Notes: a model not told the origin generated them from the sequence alone. A DNA stretch of 64,000 nt from Aralia elata (GCA_034770075.1 CM068382.1:84598643-84662642), one strand, 5' to 3'; shown: positions 12,373 to 25,913, counted from the stretch's first letter. Translations and numbers: made by a program.

Positions 12373-14428
12373 CAATGGGGAGGAAGAATTCCCTTTCAAA
12401 ATGTTATGGGGCCCTTTCTCAGCCCAATAATTCAAATAATGTCGTAAAACATAATTTAAAAAATTAGTTCTGCAGCCGGGATTTGAAGTCGGATTCTTAA
12501 ATTCTTAGATTAGAGAATTTGCCAAAGTGCTACTGCGGACTGATTATTGTACCGTCTAACTGTTTATTTATATAATCTAATATTTCAACAACTGTACGTT
12601 ACATACCAACATTTCTGATAAATTTGTTTATTTTTGCCCCCACAGTTCCCCCGGTGAATCCACTCATCTTCACTTTGTCTTTACAAGCATCCGGTGACCC
12701 ACGCGTTGCGTGTATAAATTAAAATTTTATAAAATTTAGAAGACTAAATAGAAAGGTAAAAAAATTAATTAAAAATGACAAAATAGTAATATATCTAAAA
12801 TTGTAGGGACAAAAGAGAAAAAAAAGAGTCAAGCGTAATACAAAATCATGAAACACGTTATCGGCTCCCCAAAACACTTTATACATAGAGATTAATAAAG
12901 TCTGGGAAAACAATAATAGTTAATTTGGTGTTAATAATTTTATGTAGTTTTTTTTTAATTTCAAATTTAATCTTTAAGGAATAGGAGCAGTTATTTTAAA
13001 AACTCGAAAGTTTTCTTTTTCTCTCCCATTGTTTTACCAATCCTTATTTTCTCTCCAATATTTTGTTACTCATTCTTTCAAAAGTTATTTAAATATTTTA
13101 TTTTATTACACACGTTTAGTGTGTGCAAAAAATACTAGTAATCATAAAATCACTTAATTTATAAAGACATTTCTTCTATAAGTTTTTATATTGAATATAA
13201 AACTAATTTCTGTGGAAAATAATATTAAGAAATTATGATAAGCTTTTGTGTTTGAAACAAAAGTATTGCTCATAATATGGTAAATAATACTAATGCACAA
13301 CAACCTCCAACTTGGGAGTTGGGACTTATAATTTTCACCGTCTTTATAAAACCTCCTCCTAAATAAGTTGCAAGATTTATAGAGAAAGAGAGGTTATGTG
13401 TCTAAAATTCACAAAAATTCTCTCTTCTTTTCTTTCCTAGACTGGTGTACAATGGTACAGGAAGAGAGAAAGCTATTCCACTTTTTCTTTCCTTCTCTTT
13501 TATCCTTTTTCTCTCCATTTCTTTCCACTAATAACTCCCATAAGTAGCCTAAGATAGTAGTTCGCATCAAATCAATATAATAGTTTCATAATGCAATAAG
13601 CTAGCTAATACATTGATTTGACATGTTTTTTTGTTTAATTCACCTATTACATGTATTAGCTCATTATGGATATAATGCTATTACATCAATTTCTATGTTT
13701 TTCTTTAAGCCTACTGATGTATGTATTAGTTTATTACGTTCGTAATGCTATATGTCATACAAAATAAAACAGTAATGATTATAACTCATTTAACATTTTG
13801 ATTTATAATTTAATTTGTTCATTACATACAATCATATAATTTAGTAAACCAAATATAATTTTGAACATAATGTAATAAGATTATAATTACTATACAAATA
13901 CCAAGAACGAACCAAATAAATATGTCGTAATAACTTATTATCATTAGATTACAACTCTATCGCATTACGTAAACTATTGAATTATAACAAATTTTTATTT
14001 GGCAAACCAAATAAACCCCACCAAAGTGTTTTTGTATCGATATTTTTTAAGCTCTCTTATAAAATTCAGTAAGTACTGGTGTGAAGATGACATGATTATA
14101 GGTCTAGCATGGGTGTCAGACACGGTAATTTAGTACAAAATGAGTTAAAATATTCTAAAAGTAGTAGACATATCCGTATCGTGTCTTTTTAAGAATCTTT
14201 TTAGAGGTTGTTGAGTCCATGCAACATAACTTTTAAGTTAGATTATTATTTATTTTTGAAAATAAGTTTTAAATATTTTCAAATTTAAAATTGAGATAAT
14301 TTATTAAAAATTCTAAAACAATAAATTTTACAATAATTAATACTTTTTAGGAAATTTATTAAACAAATTACTATTATTTTTTAGTTTGAAAATATTTTAA
14401 TTTAACTTCAAAAATCAAAAATAATAAA
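12373..14428 (+). repeat. tandem array, unit 3 first part
   Basis: Resumes at 'ggggaggaagaattccc', matching 41405 and 60140. It contains a tRNA-like block (12469-12539), the 'acacgcgttgcgtgtataaa' region, the 'acacgtttagtgtgtgc' block, the 'ccaacttgggagttggg' block, a MITE-like stretch (about 13555-14017) and the AT-rich lead-in to the solo LTR. No gene seen. Confidence 0.75.
12469..12539 (-). pseudogene. tRNA-like pseudogene
   Basis: The minus strand runs TCCGCAGTAGCAC... to ...CTGCAGA, with the T-arm altered (gacttcaaatcccgg instead of a paired stem). The A-box-like TAGCACTTTGG is visible. Same family as 25914-25977; decayed. Confidence 0.5.
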
Positions 14429-17400
14429 TGTAACGATCGAGAATTCTGAAATTTCCTTGTAATTCGAATTTTTGAATATTAATGATTATGTTATATTTTT
14501 ATTAATATTATATTTGTGTTACGTGTTTAAAGGTTGTGTGACAATCTAGGTTATGTGAATGTATGAAATTTTACGTGTTATAGTTTTGTTTAAGTGAATA
14601 ATTGATTTCGCGCAGCGTCCCTAAATCACTATTTACGGGGCACGTTTCCCGAGGCACTATTCATGCCAGATATTTTTTTTGTGTCTTTTTCGATGTTAAT
14701 AAATTTCATAAATACGTGTATGCGTACGAATAATTTTTCCAAGTGTCGAAAATTTTATTTGAGCTGATACGTGATTTTATCCGTATCCGAAATGTATTAA
14801 ATGGGTGTTTCGAATATTTGGACAAATCCCATAATAATTATTTTTACCCATCCTAATATTTATGGTAATACCCATTTTAATTTTGGGTAGAGTTATTTAT
14901 CAGTTTTGGTACAAAAGTGGGAGTTTTCGGATATATTTTTGGTATTTTCGGGTATCTAATTTGGCTTATTGCTCCAAGTGGGAACCACCAAACCACTTTC
15001 AACCAATCAAAATGCTAAGGAGTGAGAGAGTGGGGGGGGGGGGGTGCCGGCGCCACCTTGAGTTCCAAACCCATTTCCTCCCTAAATTCCTCCACTTCTC
15101 CAATAATCATTCATTCAACTCTCAATCCATTCCATTCCATTCCAAGTTGCTCAGCTGATAGAGAGAGAGAGAGAGAGTGAGAGAGAGAGCTACTGTTAGA
15201 GAGAAGGAAGAAGGAAGAAGGAGGAAGGAAGAAGAATAAGTCTAGAGAGAGAGAGAGGTGGTGCACGGGTGAAGAAGAGAAGGAAGCCAAAGCAAGCAAG
15301 AAAGACTCAAAGCAAAGCCTAGCAGTCTTCTTAACCTCTAGAAGAGATTTGTAGAGGTAAACCATCAACCAAAACTGATTTCATTTGATTTTGTGAAGAT
15401 TTTCGAGTTTTGAAGGTTTTTGGAGCTTTTTAGCTCATGGATGATCTTTGCTGCGATTCTTGTTGTTTTTGTTTGTGTTGGATGTTTGTAAATGTTGTTA
15501 AGAGGTTATATAAGACATTAATAACATCAAAGTGGAACAAAAACGCAAGAAATCCGTACCTTGGCTTAATGGAGCAAGAACAATGGACAAAACATGGACT
15601 TTGGACTGTTGAACGATTTAGAGGACCTTGTAGCTATGATTTCGTGTTTGTTTGATTTGTTTGTTGTTATGATGTTGTACTTCCATGGGTTATGAGTTTA
15701 ACCCAGTTGGAATGGAGTAAAAAGGGATTAAAACAAAGATTTGGTGATGATTTTCGTAAAGAACACGAAGAACACGAAAATATAGCATGAGTTGATACTT
15801 TGGCCTAAACTTTGGCCATGTTAATGTTAATGAATAACTCTAAATTTTTGATATGTTGTATCCCTATGTCTTAGGAGTCCATAGAGTCTAGAACGGACCA
15901 ATTTGAACGTGTATAGAAGAAGTTATGGAGGTTGGAGTGAAGAAAGGTCGGATTGCACGAAGGTGGCAAGTCTGCAATTCTGGGCATTGGCGCAGCCTCG
16001 CTGATCCTCACCGAGGCCTTGCCAAGCCCGCTAGTCATTGGCGCAGCCTCGCTGCTCCTCACCAAGGCCTCGCTGCCCTGATTGGCGCAGCCTCGCTGAT
16101 TTTCACGGAGGCCCCGCCGACTGCCTGTATCCAAAATTTCCAGCATGAACACCTTTTAGTAAAATGACCATAACTTTCTCATACGAACTCGGATTAGGAC
16201 GATTCAAGATGATCCGGAAAGCTTAGAGATAGACCTACAACATCCATTAATTAGAATTGAAATTTATTACCTAGAACAATTTTTAAATTTACTGTTTTTA
16301 GGATTGTTGTGCAAACGGAGGGCGTCGGTAATGCGCGTGCAACGTGTATTGCTCCAACAATATAAGACAATGTTCTAAGTCCTAAAACATGATTGTTCTG
16401 TATTATAATGATACTTAGCATTAACCAATGAGTATTAGATAAATCGAATGGGCGTGCTAGGCGTACACAATTTCGTGTCGCTTAGGTGTTCGAATAGGCA
16501 AGTTTGGCGTATAGACGTGCAAGCGTCGTAACGCCGTAACTAGTGGGTATAACCTTGGTTAATATTTTGTTTCTTATATGAATGAGACATTATAGAGTTG
16601 TATAAACAAATATTTGATATCCGGTATGTGACTAATTGTATGTGAATATGTACCTAATTGTGTAGGATATTAAGGAGCGTGTGTTGTATTATTGTAGCAG
16701 CGCTTCAGGCAAGTTCCTTAACTTCATTCTTTCTACATATTGAATGCAAGTTTCCTAACGCTTGTCAAACCCTTGTGTTGGACAAGTTTTCCCTAACCTT
16801 CCTCGAATTATATTTTGAGCAGGTTTCATATTTTATACAGGTGTTGTATATTGTTGCAAGTTTCATGACTCAAATGGAGTTATTACTTTTGAATCATATT
16901 AGTGGATTAATTATTGTCAATTACTCCATCTCCAAGATAATTATTGATATTCTCAGCTTATGCATTTGAATTCATTATCTGTTGTTGGACTGTGAAACGT
17001 TTAAGTTCTTTATTCATGAACTGTTTAAGGAAATAGTCTATGCTATTTGTTTCGGCTAGACATGTACAGGTTATTATTTTTAAAAGCTATCCAAACCGAT
17101 TGTTGGTGCGGATTCTTGGACTGAGAGAGCAACCCTTATTAGGGGATTATAATGTGTCGGTTATTCGATGCAGTCAGAGTTAAATGTTATGCATACACAT
17201 GGTGTACAAGAGGCTGATCCCCTCGAGTACAACTGACAGAGCCAGGTTTTAAAAGAGTTAGTTGAATGATTGACTCTTTGGCCAAAAGTTCATGGTCGGT
17301 TGGACCACTCGACAGTAAATAATCATTATTCATTGTTCCATTTGGACTTTGATTATGTCATTTCAGCTACGTCATCAATGTTCATAAATTATTGATCTAT

Positions 17401-17789
17401 ACAGTTATTATTCTTATTCATTCATGATATATCTTCACTCTTGCCTTTAAACTTGTTGAGCAAAGTAGTTGCTCACCCTTGCTATATCATGAACCTATTG
17501 CAGTTAAGCCGGGGAGTTCCAAAGCGGACAAAGGCAAAGGAAAGCTTAAGGAATAGTTATATGTACTATCCCGTTATGTAATCGTGGAATAGTTTTGTAT
17601 TATTAATGTATTCTGCGATGTATTTATTTAAGGTTATAGACCTTGGGACCGTAGTGAACCTTTTGTAATGAACAACATATGTTTATTTTATTCCGCATTA
17701 GTTGATTTATGTTGTTTAGAGGTGTATGGATGTATTTTATCGTGAGCACCAAATTCGAGGTATTGGTACCTGAATTTGGGGGTGTCACA
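14429..17789 (+). mobile_element. solo LTR, Ty3/gypsy chromovirus family
   Basis: 3361 bp, starting TGTAACGATC and ending GGTGTCACA. The perfect 5-bp duplication is ATAAA (14424-14428 and 17790-17794). It matches the complete element's LTR in start, end and long internal stretches, and carries a G11 run at 15033. Its GC-rich cassette (15985-16125) is of a different type from the other LTRs. The empty site is continuous in sister units near 52085 and 63180. No internal region, hence solo. Confidence 0.92.
15985..16125 (+). repeat. GC-rich cassette in LTR (type 2)
   Basis: Three repeats of about 55 bp of the form 'ttggcgcagcctcgctgatc' plus 'ctcaccgaggcc'. It sits where other LTRs have palindromic gcgctgcagcgc or gcgcgcgc blocks. 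The downstream flank 'ccataactttctcatacg' is shared with the complete element. Confidence 0.7.
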
Positions 17790-18050
17790 ATAAATTCTAG
17801 AAAGGATGGAGTATTTTGGATGATACTTGTTACTTCTCACATAAAAAAATTAAGCTATGATCTCATAACATAAAAGAAGAAAAAAAATAAAGCTAAAGAG
17901 GAATTAATCTATAAGATCATTACCAACATATATAAAAAGCTAATATGAATAGTATATACTATATACATCACAATAATAATCCCAAACAAGCGCAACACAA
18001 AATGCAGCATCCTCACTTCGCTGCACATTATGAGGAACAAGCGTGCACTG
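17790..18050 (+). repeat. tandem array, unit 3 continuation
   Basis: Array sequence from the ATAAA duplication to 'gcgtgcactg', matching 52082-52340 and 63178-63430. It ends where the hAT element begins, with about 14 bp of the array missing across the insertion. Confidence 0.75.
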
Positions 18051-19561
18051 TCTATAAGAGTTTGTAATTGATTTATAGCCACATCAATATGCATATCTTT
18101 TGATTGTAAAATTTTACTAACTGAATTGACCGCAAATAACACATCATACCAAATAGTCAAGCTCAATAAGAACTCAAAATCCCCAAACTCATATGTTGCT
18201 AAAGAGTTAGCTTCACTTCTTGTTTTAGAATCTTGATCACTACTTTTTGCCAACTCTAACAAAGCATCCCTTATATTTGGAGCTTGAAATCTTATAGCTT
18301 TTACACTTTCAATGCGACTTTCCCAACGTGTTTGTGATAACGGCTTAAGAGTGAATCTCGGTACATTCTTTTTTAAAATATTCCATCTCTTTGTTGAAGA
18401 GGAAAATAATGTATATAAACGTTGTACCACTCCAAAAAAAGATACAGCTTTAGTACATGAGTTTGCCATATCACAAAGCACTAGATTAATGTTATGACTA
18501 CCGCATGATGTGTAAAATGCTTTAGGATTAATCTCTAGAAGTCTTCTTTGTACACCTTGTTTATTTTCTTTCATATTAGATCCATTATCATAACCTTGTC
18601 CTCGTATGTCATTAATGTTAAGTTGAAGTTTCGCCATTATATTTATAAGTTCATTAAAAAGACCTAAACCAGTAGTGACATCTACTTTTATAAATTCTAA
18701 AAAATATTCTTCTATTTTTATTAGACTTGTTGAAATATACACACATCTTAGTATGAGAGTCATTTGTTCTTGATTACTTATATCAGGAGTGCAATCAATT
18801 ATAATTGAAAAATATTTTGCTTCTATAACTTTTTTAATAATTTTACTTCTAATTTCATTTGCTATAAATTGTATCAATTCATTTTGAATTTTATGACCAA
18901 GATAATGTTTATGAATCTCACCTTTTTGAATATGATGAATATGTTCTTGCATCACCGGATCAAATTCTGCGATCATTTCAATTAAACTTAAAAAATTTCC
19001 ATTATTTTGTTGATAAATCTTTTCTTTTGTTCCTCGAAATGCTAAATTATTTTTACCTAAAGTCTTTATGATTGCAATAATTCTTTGTAATACATTTTTC
19101 CAACGGTCTTTCTCTTTGTTAATTTGTTCTTGGACACTTTTATCAATTGTTTTATTTTTCAATAATCTTATTTGTAAATCACTCCAAGTGTACATATTAG
19201 TAATATGCTCACTACTTGTTTCATGTCTTTTAAGATTACCACTAAGATTTCTCCAATCACTAGTTCCTTGATTAGCTAATTGATTTTGTACAAGTTTCTG
19301 AATTAAACAACTTACAACAAAACAAAATACACGATCTAATTCATTTGAATACACTAGCCATTTTCTATCATATTTCTCCTCATTTAATAAAGTTCGAGTG
19401 TAATATGTAGTAGAAAAATGCCTAGAGTTTTCATCTTTAGGAAATTCTAAATCATTATGTCTAATTGGACCCTTTTCTACTAACAAATCTCTCAATTTTG
19501 AGTCAATATTTTTCCATTGTGCTGGATCATAAATATTTAGAGGACTATAATCAAGTGTTTC
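18051..19561 (-). pseudogene. hAT transposase (DUF4371/TTF-zinc-finger type), main part
   Basis: An uninterrupted frame of about 500 codons encodes the central part of a hAT-superfamily transposase of the 'zinc finger MYM-type 1-like' plant class. An N-terminal TTF-type zinc-finger region (WLVYS, then DWRNLSGNLKRHETSSEH) is followed by the DUF4371 region. Within it are FSIIIDCTPDISNQEQMT, with a likely catalytic Asp, GYDNGSNM with a second Asp, SCGSHNINLVLCD with a Cys-x2-His pair, and the TRWESR motif. The hAT C-terminal dimerisation domain is missing: the frame runs into array sequence and stops at 17909, adding about 47 unrelated residues. The 27 residues before 19561 in the open frame come from the inserted LTR. 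Non-functional as it stands. Confidence 0.85.
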
Positions 19562-22500
19562 TGTGACACCCCCAAATTCAGGTACCAATACCTCGAATCT
19601 GGTGCTCACGCTAAAATACATCCATACACTTCTAAACAACATAAATTAACTAATGCGGAATAAATAAACGTATGTTGTTCATTACAACAGGTTTACTATG
19701 GTCCCAAAGTCTATAACCTTAAACAAATACATCGCAGAATACAATAATAATACAAAACGATTCCACGATTACATAATGGGATAGTACATATAACTATTCC
19801 TTAAGCTTTCCTTTGCCTTTGTCCGCTTTGGAACTCCCCGGCTTAACTGCAATAGGTTCATGATATAGCAAGGGTGAGCAACTACTTTGCTCAGCAAGTT
19901 TAAAATGAATAAAGAGGATATATCATGAATGAATGAGAACAATAATCGCATATTTCAACAATTTAAGAACATTGAAGAAATAGCTAACAATATAATCAAA
20001 GTTCAAAAGGAATAATGAATATTGACTATTTACTGCTGAGTGGTCCAATAGACCATGAACTATTTGGCCAAAGGATCAGTCATTCAACTAACCCTTTTAA
20101 ACGTCTGGCCCGTCAGTAGTACTCGAGGGGATCAGTCTCTCGTACCTTATGTATATGCATAACATTTAGCTCTGACTGCATCGAATAATCGACACATTAA
20201 ATTCTCCTACATAAGGGTTGCTCTCTCAGTCCAAGAATCCGCACCAACAATCGGTTTGGATAGCTTTTAAAATAACAATCTGTACGTGTCTAGCCGAAAC
20301 GAGTGGCGTAGACTATTTTCTTAGACAGTTCATGAATGAAGAACTTAAACGTTTCACAATCCAACAACAGATAATGAATTCAAATGCATAAGCTGCGAAT
20401 ATCAATAATTTATCCTTGATGTGGAATAATTAACAATAATCAATCCACTAACATAACTTGAAAGAAATAACTCGATTTGAGTCATGAAACTTGTAACAAT
20501 ATACAACATTTGTATAAAATAGGAAACTTGCTCAATAAAAACAATTGAGTAAGGAACTTGCAATAATATAGAATGATTGCTCAATTAATAAACAACTCGC
20601 ACAATAATAAAAGTTGTACCGGTTAGGAAACTTGCCCAACACAAGGGTTAGACAAGCGTTAGGAAACTTTCCTGATGCGCTGCTACAATATTATAACACA
20701 CGCTCCTTAATATCCTACACAATTAAGTATATATTTACATAACAATTAGTCACATTCCAAATAATGGTTTAAAACGGACGCTGCATCATTAAAACACATT
20801 GATTGCCCTACAACTACCCAGTCGGGGGTCCGCCTTAAGACAATACCAATTTGGTTGATATTAAATAAATAAATAAGCATTTAGGACTTAACAAAACATG
20901 CTTAGTTAACCTGTCTAATCATTTAATACAAGGAAAAATATAAGTGTTGGACCCGTTGAAGCCATTAGGTCCGACCCGACCTGACCCGGCCTGACTGCCC
21001 GACCCGGTCCAGATACGGAACTGGCGCTGCAGCGCCGAGCCCAAGCACTGGACCTCACGCTGTGGCGTGAGTCCCGTGTTTTCTCCTTGGCAGGGTTTCA
21101 CGCTACGGCGTGAGCCTTAAAGCTTGGGCCTCATGCTGCGGCGTGAGCCCCGGTCTTTTCCCATAATGCCCCTCGCTGCAGCGTGAACTGCAGGGCTTAT
21201 GAGTGGTGCTGCGGCGCCATTCTGCAGTAGCCGGATTCTGGGTTTGTTCCCAGTTCGCGACTCCGACCTCCGGCCACTCCAACCTCCATAACTCCTTCAA
21301 TACACAAGCAAATCGGTCCATTTCGGACTCTATGGACTCCTAACTTATGGGGCTACAACATATCAAAAATTTAAAATTACCCATAAACATTAACATGGTC
21401 AAATCGTAAGCCAAAGTGAAAAGTTCATACTTTGTTCTTCGAGTTCTTGACAAGTTTTACAAAAATCATTCCTACGAACTCATTTTAACTCCTTTTTACT
21501 CCATTCCAACTGGGTTAGCTTCGTACCTCATGGAACTATAATAACAAACAAAGTTAATAAACACGAAATCATAGCTTTACAGTCTTCTAAAAAGTCCGAA
21601 TGTCCAAGTTCATGTCCAAAGTCCATTGTTCTTACTCCATTAAGCCAAGGTAAGGATTTCTTGCATTTTTGTTCCACTTTGATGTTATTAATGGCTTATA
21701 TAGTCTCTTAACAACATTTACAAACAATCACAACAAACAAAAACACCAAGAATCGCCAAAAATCCGACCCACAAGCTTAAGAGCTCAAAACTAAGAAAAA
21801 CTTGAAAAACTTAACAAGAAATCGAATGGAAAGGATTTGGTTGGTGTTTTACCTCTGTAAATCCTTCCTAAAGGTTAAGAAGCTCGGCTAGGCTTGATTT
21901 TAAGGGTCCTTCTTGCTTGGTTCCTCCACCCGTGCCTTCTTCTTCTTCCTCCTTTCTTTTCCGGCGAGTTCCTTCTCTTTTTCCGGCGACTTCTTCCTCC
22001 TTCTCTTTTCTTTTCCGGCGAGCTCTCTCTCTCTCTCTGCTGAATTTGAAATGGGTTTGAATGAGGAGCTGATGGATTGCAAGAGAGAAATGAAATGGTT
22101 GAATGATTTGGGAGAAGTTGAGTGAATTAGGGAGAAGTGGAAGAAAAATGGAAATGGGTTGGTTGCTCAAGGAGCTTGCCGGCAACCTCCCTCCTTGCTT
22201 AATTCTAATTGGTCTAAAATGAGGGATTGGTTCCCTCTTGGAGTAACAAGCCAAAATAAATACCCGAAAACACCAAAAATATATTCGAAAACTCCCACTT
22301 TTGTACCAAAACTGGTAATTAACTCTACCCAAAATTAAAGTGGTATTACCATAAATATTGGGACGCATAAAAATAATTATTGCGGGATTTGTCCATTTAT
22401 TCGGAACACCCATATATCACATTTCGGATATGGATAAAATCACGTATCAGCTCAAATAAAATTTCCGACACTTGAAAAATTATTCGTACACATACACGTA

Positions 22501-22780
22501 TTTATGAAATTTATTAAAGTCGAAAAAGGCACAAAAATATTATGACATGAATAGTGCCTCGATAAACGTGCCCCGTGAATAATGATTTAGCGACGCTAAG
22601 CAAAATCAATTATTCACTTAAACAAAACTATAACACATAAAATTTTATGTATTCACATAATCCAGGTTGTCACACAACCTTTAAACACGTAACACAAATA
22701 TAATATTAATAAAAATAATATATTCATTAATATTCAAAAATTCGAATTACAAGGCAATTTCAGAATTCTCGGTCGTTACA
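19562..22780 (-). mobile_element. solo LTR inside the hAT transposase gene
   Basis: 3219 bp, starting TGTGACACCCCC and ending GGTCGTTACA, flanked by a perfect 5-bp duplication GTTTC (19557-19561 and 22781-22785). Removing it and one GTTTC brings the two parts of the transposase gene into the same reading frame, which confirms the boundaries. Closest in its GC cassette to the solo LTR at 1607-4852. Confidence 0.93.
20960..21270 (-). repeat. GC-rich hairpin cassette in LTR (type 1)
   Basis: Near-copies of 'ctcacgctgtggcgtgag' and 'gcgctgcagcgcc' palindromes, as at 3020-3340. Some repeat positions differ from that copy. Confidence 0.7.
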
Positions 22781-23115
22781 GTTTCGTTACAATTTTGACT
22801 ATCATTCGATATATTCTCGTTAGTATCTTTTGATTGACTAGCATTAGGATTATTTTCATTGTTGTTATCTTTCGATTGACTATCGCAAGGATTATTTTCA
22901 TTTGTTTCTTTTGATTGTGTTATTGTATTATCTTCTAACTCTTTAAACTGAACTTTTTGTTCATTTGTGGAACTTTCACCTAATTTTTCTGTGATATTTT
23001 TTTATTATTGGTAACAAATTTTTCAAGAGCTCCCTTTTGGGATTCAATTAATTTTTCTACTCTTCTTTTTTTTTTGAAGTTTTTGATACCCAGATTCATA
23101 TTTTCGAGGAGCCAT
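22781..23115 (-). pseudogene. hAT transposase, N-terminal part, frameshifted
   Basis: The start codon is at 23115 (minus), with a MAPRKYESG opening typical of this transposase class. Reading shifts frame twice. At an A10 tract (23072-23081 on the plus strand as T10) the RRVEKLIESQKGALEKFV block lies in another frame. At an A7 tract near 22998 the frame shifts again, into a low-complexity Asn/Ser/Asp-rich linker ending NCNET. The last frame joins the main part at 19561 across the LTR. Both shifts sit in homopolymers, so sequencing error is possible; otherwise the gene was dead before or after the LTR insertion. Confidence 0.75.
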
Positions 23116-24134
23116 ATAGTGCTTAAAAAACAAGATACAAGCCAAAAAATAAATAACAAATAGATACCTTCCAAATTCCAACCAAAAAACAAATAACAAC
23201 AGTCAATAGATAATTCCCAGCCAAAAAATAAATAACAGAATTTTTTCAGCCAAAACAAGTAATAATATTACCTAATTAACAAGTAAAATTTAATAAAATT
23301 AAAAATAGAAAAGTATAGAACAATAGAACCTGATTATGCTGATTAATGATTTATCCCAAGAGGCCAAGATTAAATACCTGAACAATGAACATCACAAATT
23401 CATAGACAAACTTAAAAAGTGGAAGAAACAGAGCACATAAATTTGCTTTTGTGAAATTATATTATATGAAAGAATGATGAATTAAAATATAGAACTGTGG
23501 AGAAGACAAATCATTCCCCTATGTTCAATCGAGAAATAAAAACTTTAATACCCATCATCTAAAAAAATAGAATCGAAAAGATTCAAAATTACCTATTGAT
23601 GTAAATGTAATGATGTGTTGAATTCAATTTTTGTAGAAGATCTCAACACTCAACTCCTCAAATTTGAAGCAAAAAAATTAGAGAGAGGCGAAGTGATAAA
23701 AGAGCGGAAGAGAGAGAAGTAGAGAGAGACGAAAGTGAGAGTGCAGTAGTAGATGGAGAGGCGGAGAAGAGAAGAGACAATGGTTACTATTAGGGTTTGA
23801 GTATAATTATAAAAATAATAGTGCTAAGTAGTGCTAATTATAAAAATAATTTGGGTTTTAGTAATAAATGAGCCATTAAGCTAGTAAGCAAGGAAAGGAA
23901 TCTGTTCTGTGGCGTAAATTAAGGAAACCATTAAAAGTGGCGCAACACTTACTCCTGAAATAGAGAGAGATGAGAGTGAGAGTGCAGTAGGTTTGAGAAA
24001 TAAATTGGGCCTTTTTTAAATGGACTCACATATATGGATTATTAAAAATTTTGGGCTATTTTAATTTTGAGGGCCTCTTAATTTTGGGGGCATTAAGCCA
24101 TGACTTAATTGGCTTAACCCTTGGCCCGGCCCCG
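23116..24134 (-). mobile_element. hAT 5' non-coding region and terminus
   Basis: About 1 kb upstream of the transposase start. It includes a purine-rich 'gagagaga' leader (23680-23770), a partly repeated 'gagagtgagagtgcagtag' phrase (near 23728 and 23968) and the terminal ~120 bp with 'ggcccggcccc' at the junction. Contains no ORF of note. Confidence 0.55.
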
Positions 24135-24560
24135 AAACAAATTTGCAGGCTCTGTTAACGCATTCACAGCCAGATGTTGCCAAGCTTGCAACCTGTGCGA
24201 GGCATGTACTAGTTTTTAAAACATTTCTTAGTACTCCATCTATTAAGTCTATCAAATATTAAAATTTTAGAGGCACTTTTGTTAATCATATAGGCTATAT
24301 ATATAATAGCTGCAGTTTTCAAAAATGCAAGACCTAAACTCAAAAATATTAAAAAATTAGAAAAAGAAGTGAGAAATTCTTCTCTCGTTCTTTTTTGAAT
24401 AAAACACAAAACACTTCATTTCTATAAAACAACATATACAACATCAGTACTTACTATTACAAGCAGACAACAAGCCTCAACATGAAGCTGCTAAACAAGA
24501 TGCAAAAGCTAGCCACACCTTAAACCATTGTCACGACTCTATTATCCGAGCTTTTGCAGC

Positions 24561-24804
24561 TTAATGAGCTAAACCTCGAGCTTTATTCAAGTGTTTCTTA
24601 TCTACATATCCTATCAAAAGTTGGTGGAGATCCTCACGTATATTACAAATATCATATAGGAGCAATTTTCGGACTGATGTTCGCATCACCTGCTAACTGC
24701 ATGATCAAATTAGTAGCATTACTAAAAATATTCACATACATGATATCCAATTAATGCTAGAACTAATGCCAAAACAGACACTACAAGAGTCTCATGAGTA
24801 CTTG
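24561..24804 (-). pseudogene. decayed exon pair of unknown host gene
   Basis: On the minus strand, a 65-bp block (24804-24740) lies between a 'tttgtttttcag' acceptor-like site and a 'gtatgtg' donor-like site. It encodes a hydrophobic segment (STHETLVVSVLALVLALIGY). After about 43 bp ending 'catgcag' comes a second block (24696-24561), reading LAGDANISPKIAPI. One base later in frame it reads DICNIREDLHQLLIGYVDKK and HLNKARGLAH, then stops. The same pair recurs near 52794-53037, and its second part near 8652-8790. I do not recognise the protein. The pattern suggests the last exons of a membrane protein gene carried in the array unit, now frameshifted. Confidence 0.4.
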
Positions 24805-25002
24805 CTGAAAAACAAATAGAAAAATGAGAAACTCATATTTTTTTTTGTGGCATTTCATCACACACATAATAAGTATCACCCCGAGCCACCTCACAATGTC
24901 AAATTAGTTGTACGAAAAGAAAGAAATTAAAGAGAGTGGAGGAGTACATATCTTTTATCCATTTATAATATCTATATGTAGAAGTATATTGCGGAACAAT
25001 AC

Positions 25003-25046
<44 letters not shown>
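25003..25046. repeat. (TA)n microsatellite
   Basis: Perfect TA run; the sister unit has a shorter one at 55806-55839. Confidence 0.9.
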
Positions 25047-25049
<3 letters not shown>

Positions 25050-25913
25050 TTGGCGGTAAATATGTACAAATAGTGTAGAGAAAAATATGCACTTATATGA
25101 ATTTGAAAATGTGAATGATTATATATCTTTTATTTAATATATACTATTAAAGTTGTGAAGGTAGATACTGATGAAATTGAAAGATGTTAAACTTTTGGGT
25201 TTCGCTAGAACAAAAAAGGGAAAAAAGAGAAATAACATGATAGTGAGAGAGGAAGTGAATGGAATGAATAATGAAAATTTTAATGAATAACTCATTAATG
25301 TAAGTTCAATTAATAATAATTTATTAACTTAATTTGTGTCAACTCATTTGAGTGAATTCGACCAACCAAATTAACTTAATTGAATTGAATTGAAAATTGT
25401 AGTATCTTTACTTATTATATATAGTTATTGATAGGAAAAAATGATGTTGATTTAATCTAAAAAAGCTCAAAAAAAAAGGTTTCATTATTGATTCTGTTAT
25501 ATATGTATTATGAAAGTTTTTTGCCGAATTACAATTGTAACATACATTAATATATGAGATTAGATAGAAATATTAGGTTCACTTACCATATTAGATTTGC
25601 TACTTATAGTTATTCACGTAATTGGTGACAAAAAAAATCGGCACAGAATCGCAAGATATATCATTTTTCTATTTCTAATATGTGATTCATAATCATGAAT
25701 TTTATGTAACTCGCAACAAAAAAAGCGATACATAAAAATTACAAGATGTATCATTTTCTCATTGCTAATATGTCATTCATAATCATGAATTTCACGAAAA
25801 AATAATTGGACGCTAATACAATTTAAATGGGCTCAAATAATTTAAAAAGTTATGGGGCCCTTTCTAAGCCAATAATTCAAATAATGTAGCAAAACTTTAT
25901 TAAAACACTTTCC

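Larger units (their letters stand above)
18051..24134 (-). mobile_element. autonomous-type hAT element, 3' truncated
   Basis: An insertion in the array between 'gcgtgcactg' and 'aaacaaatttgcagg'; the sister at 44770-44810 shows about 14 intervening bp that are lost here. It carries a transposase gene on the minus strand (23115 to 18051), itself interrupted by a solo LTR. The 5' end (right side) closes with a GGGGCCGGGCC-type terminus. The left end falls inside coding sequence, so the 3' terminus and the last part of the gene are gone. No 8-bp target duplication, consistent with truncation. Confidence 0.7.

Noticed and set aside
17909..19642. A single 577-codon transposase gene
   Set aside because: The first 27 codons are LTR and the last ~47 are array DNA; only 18051-19561 is transposase.
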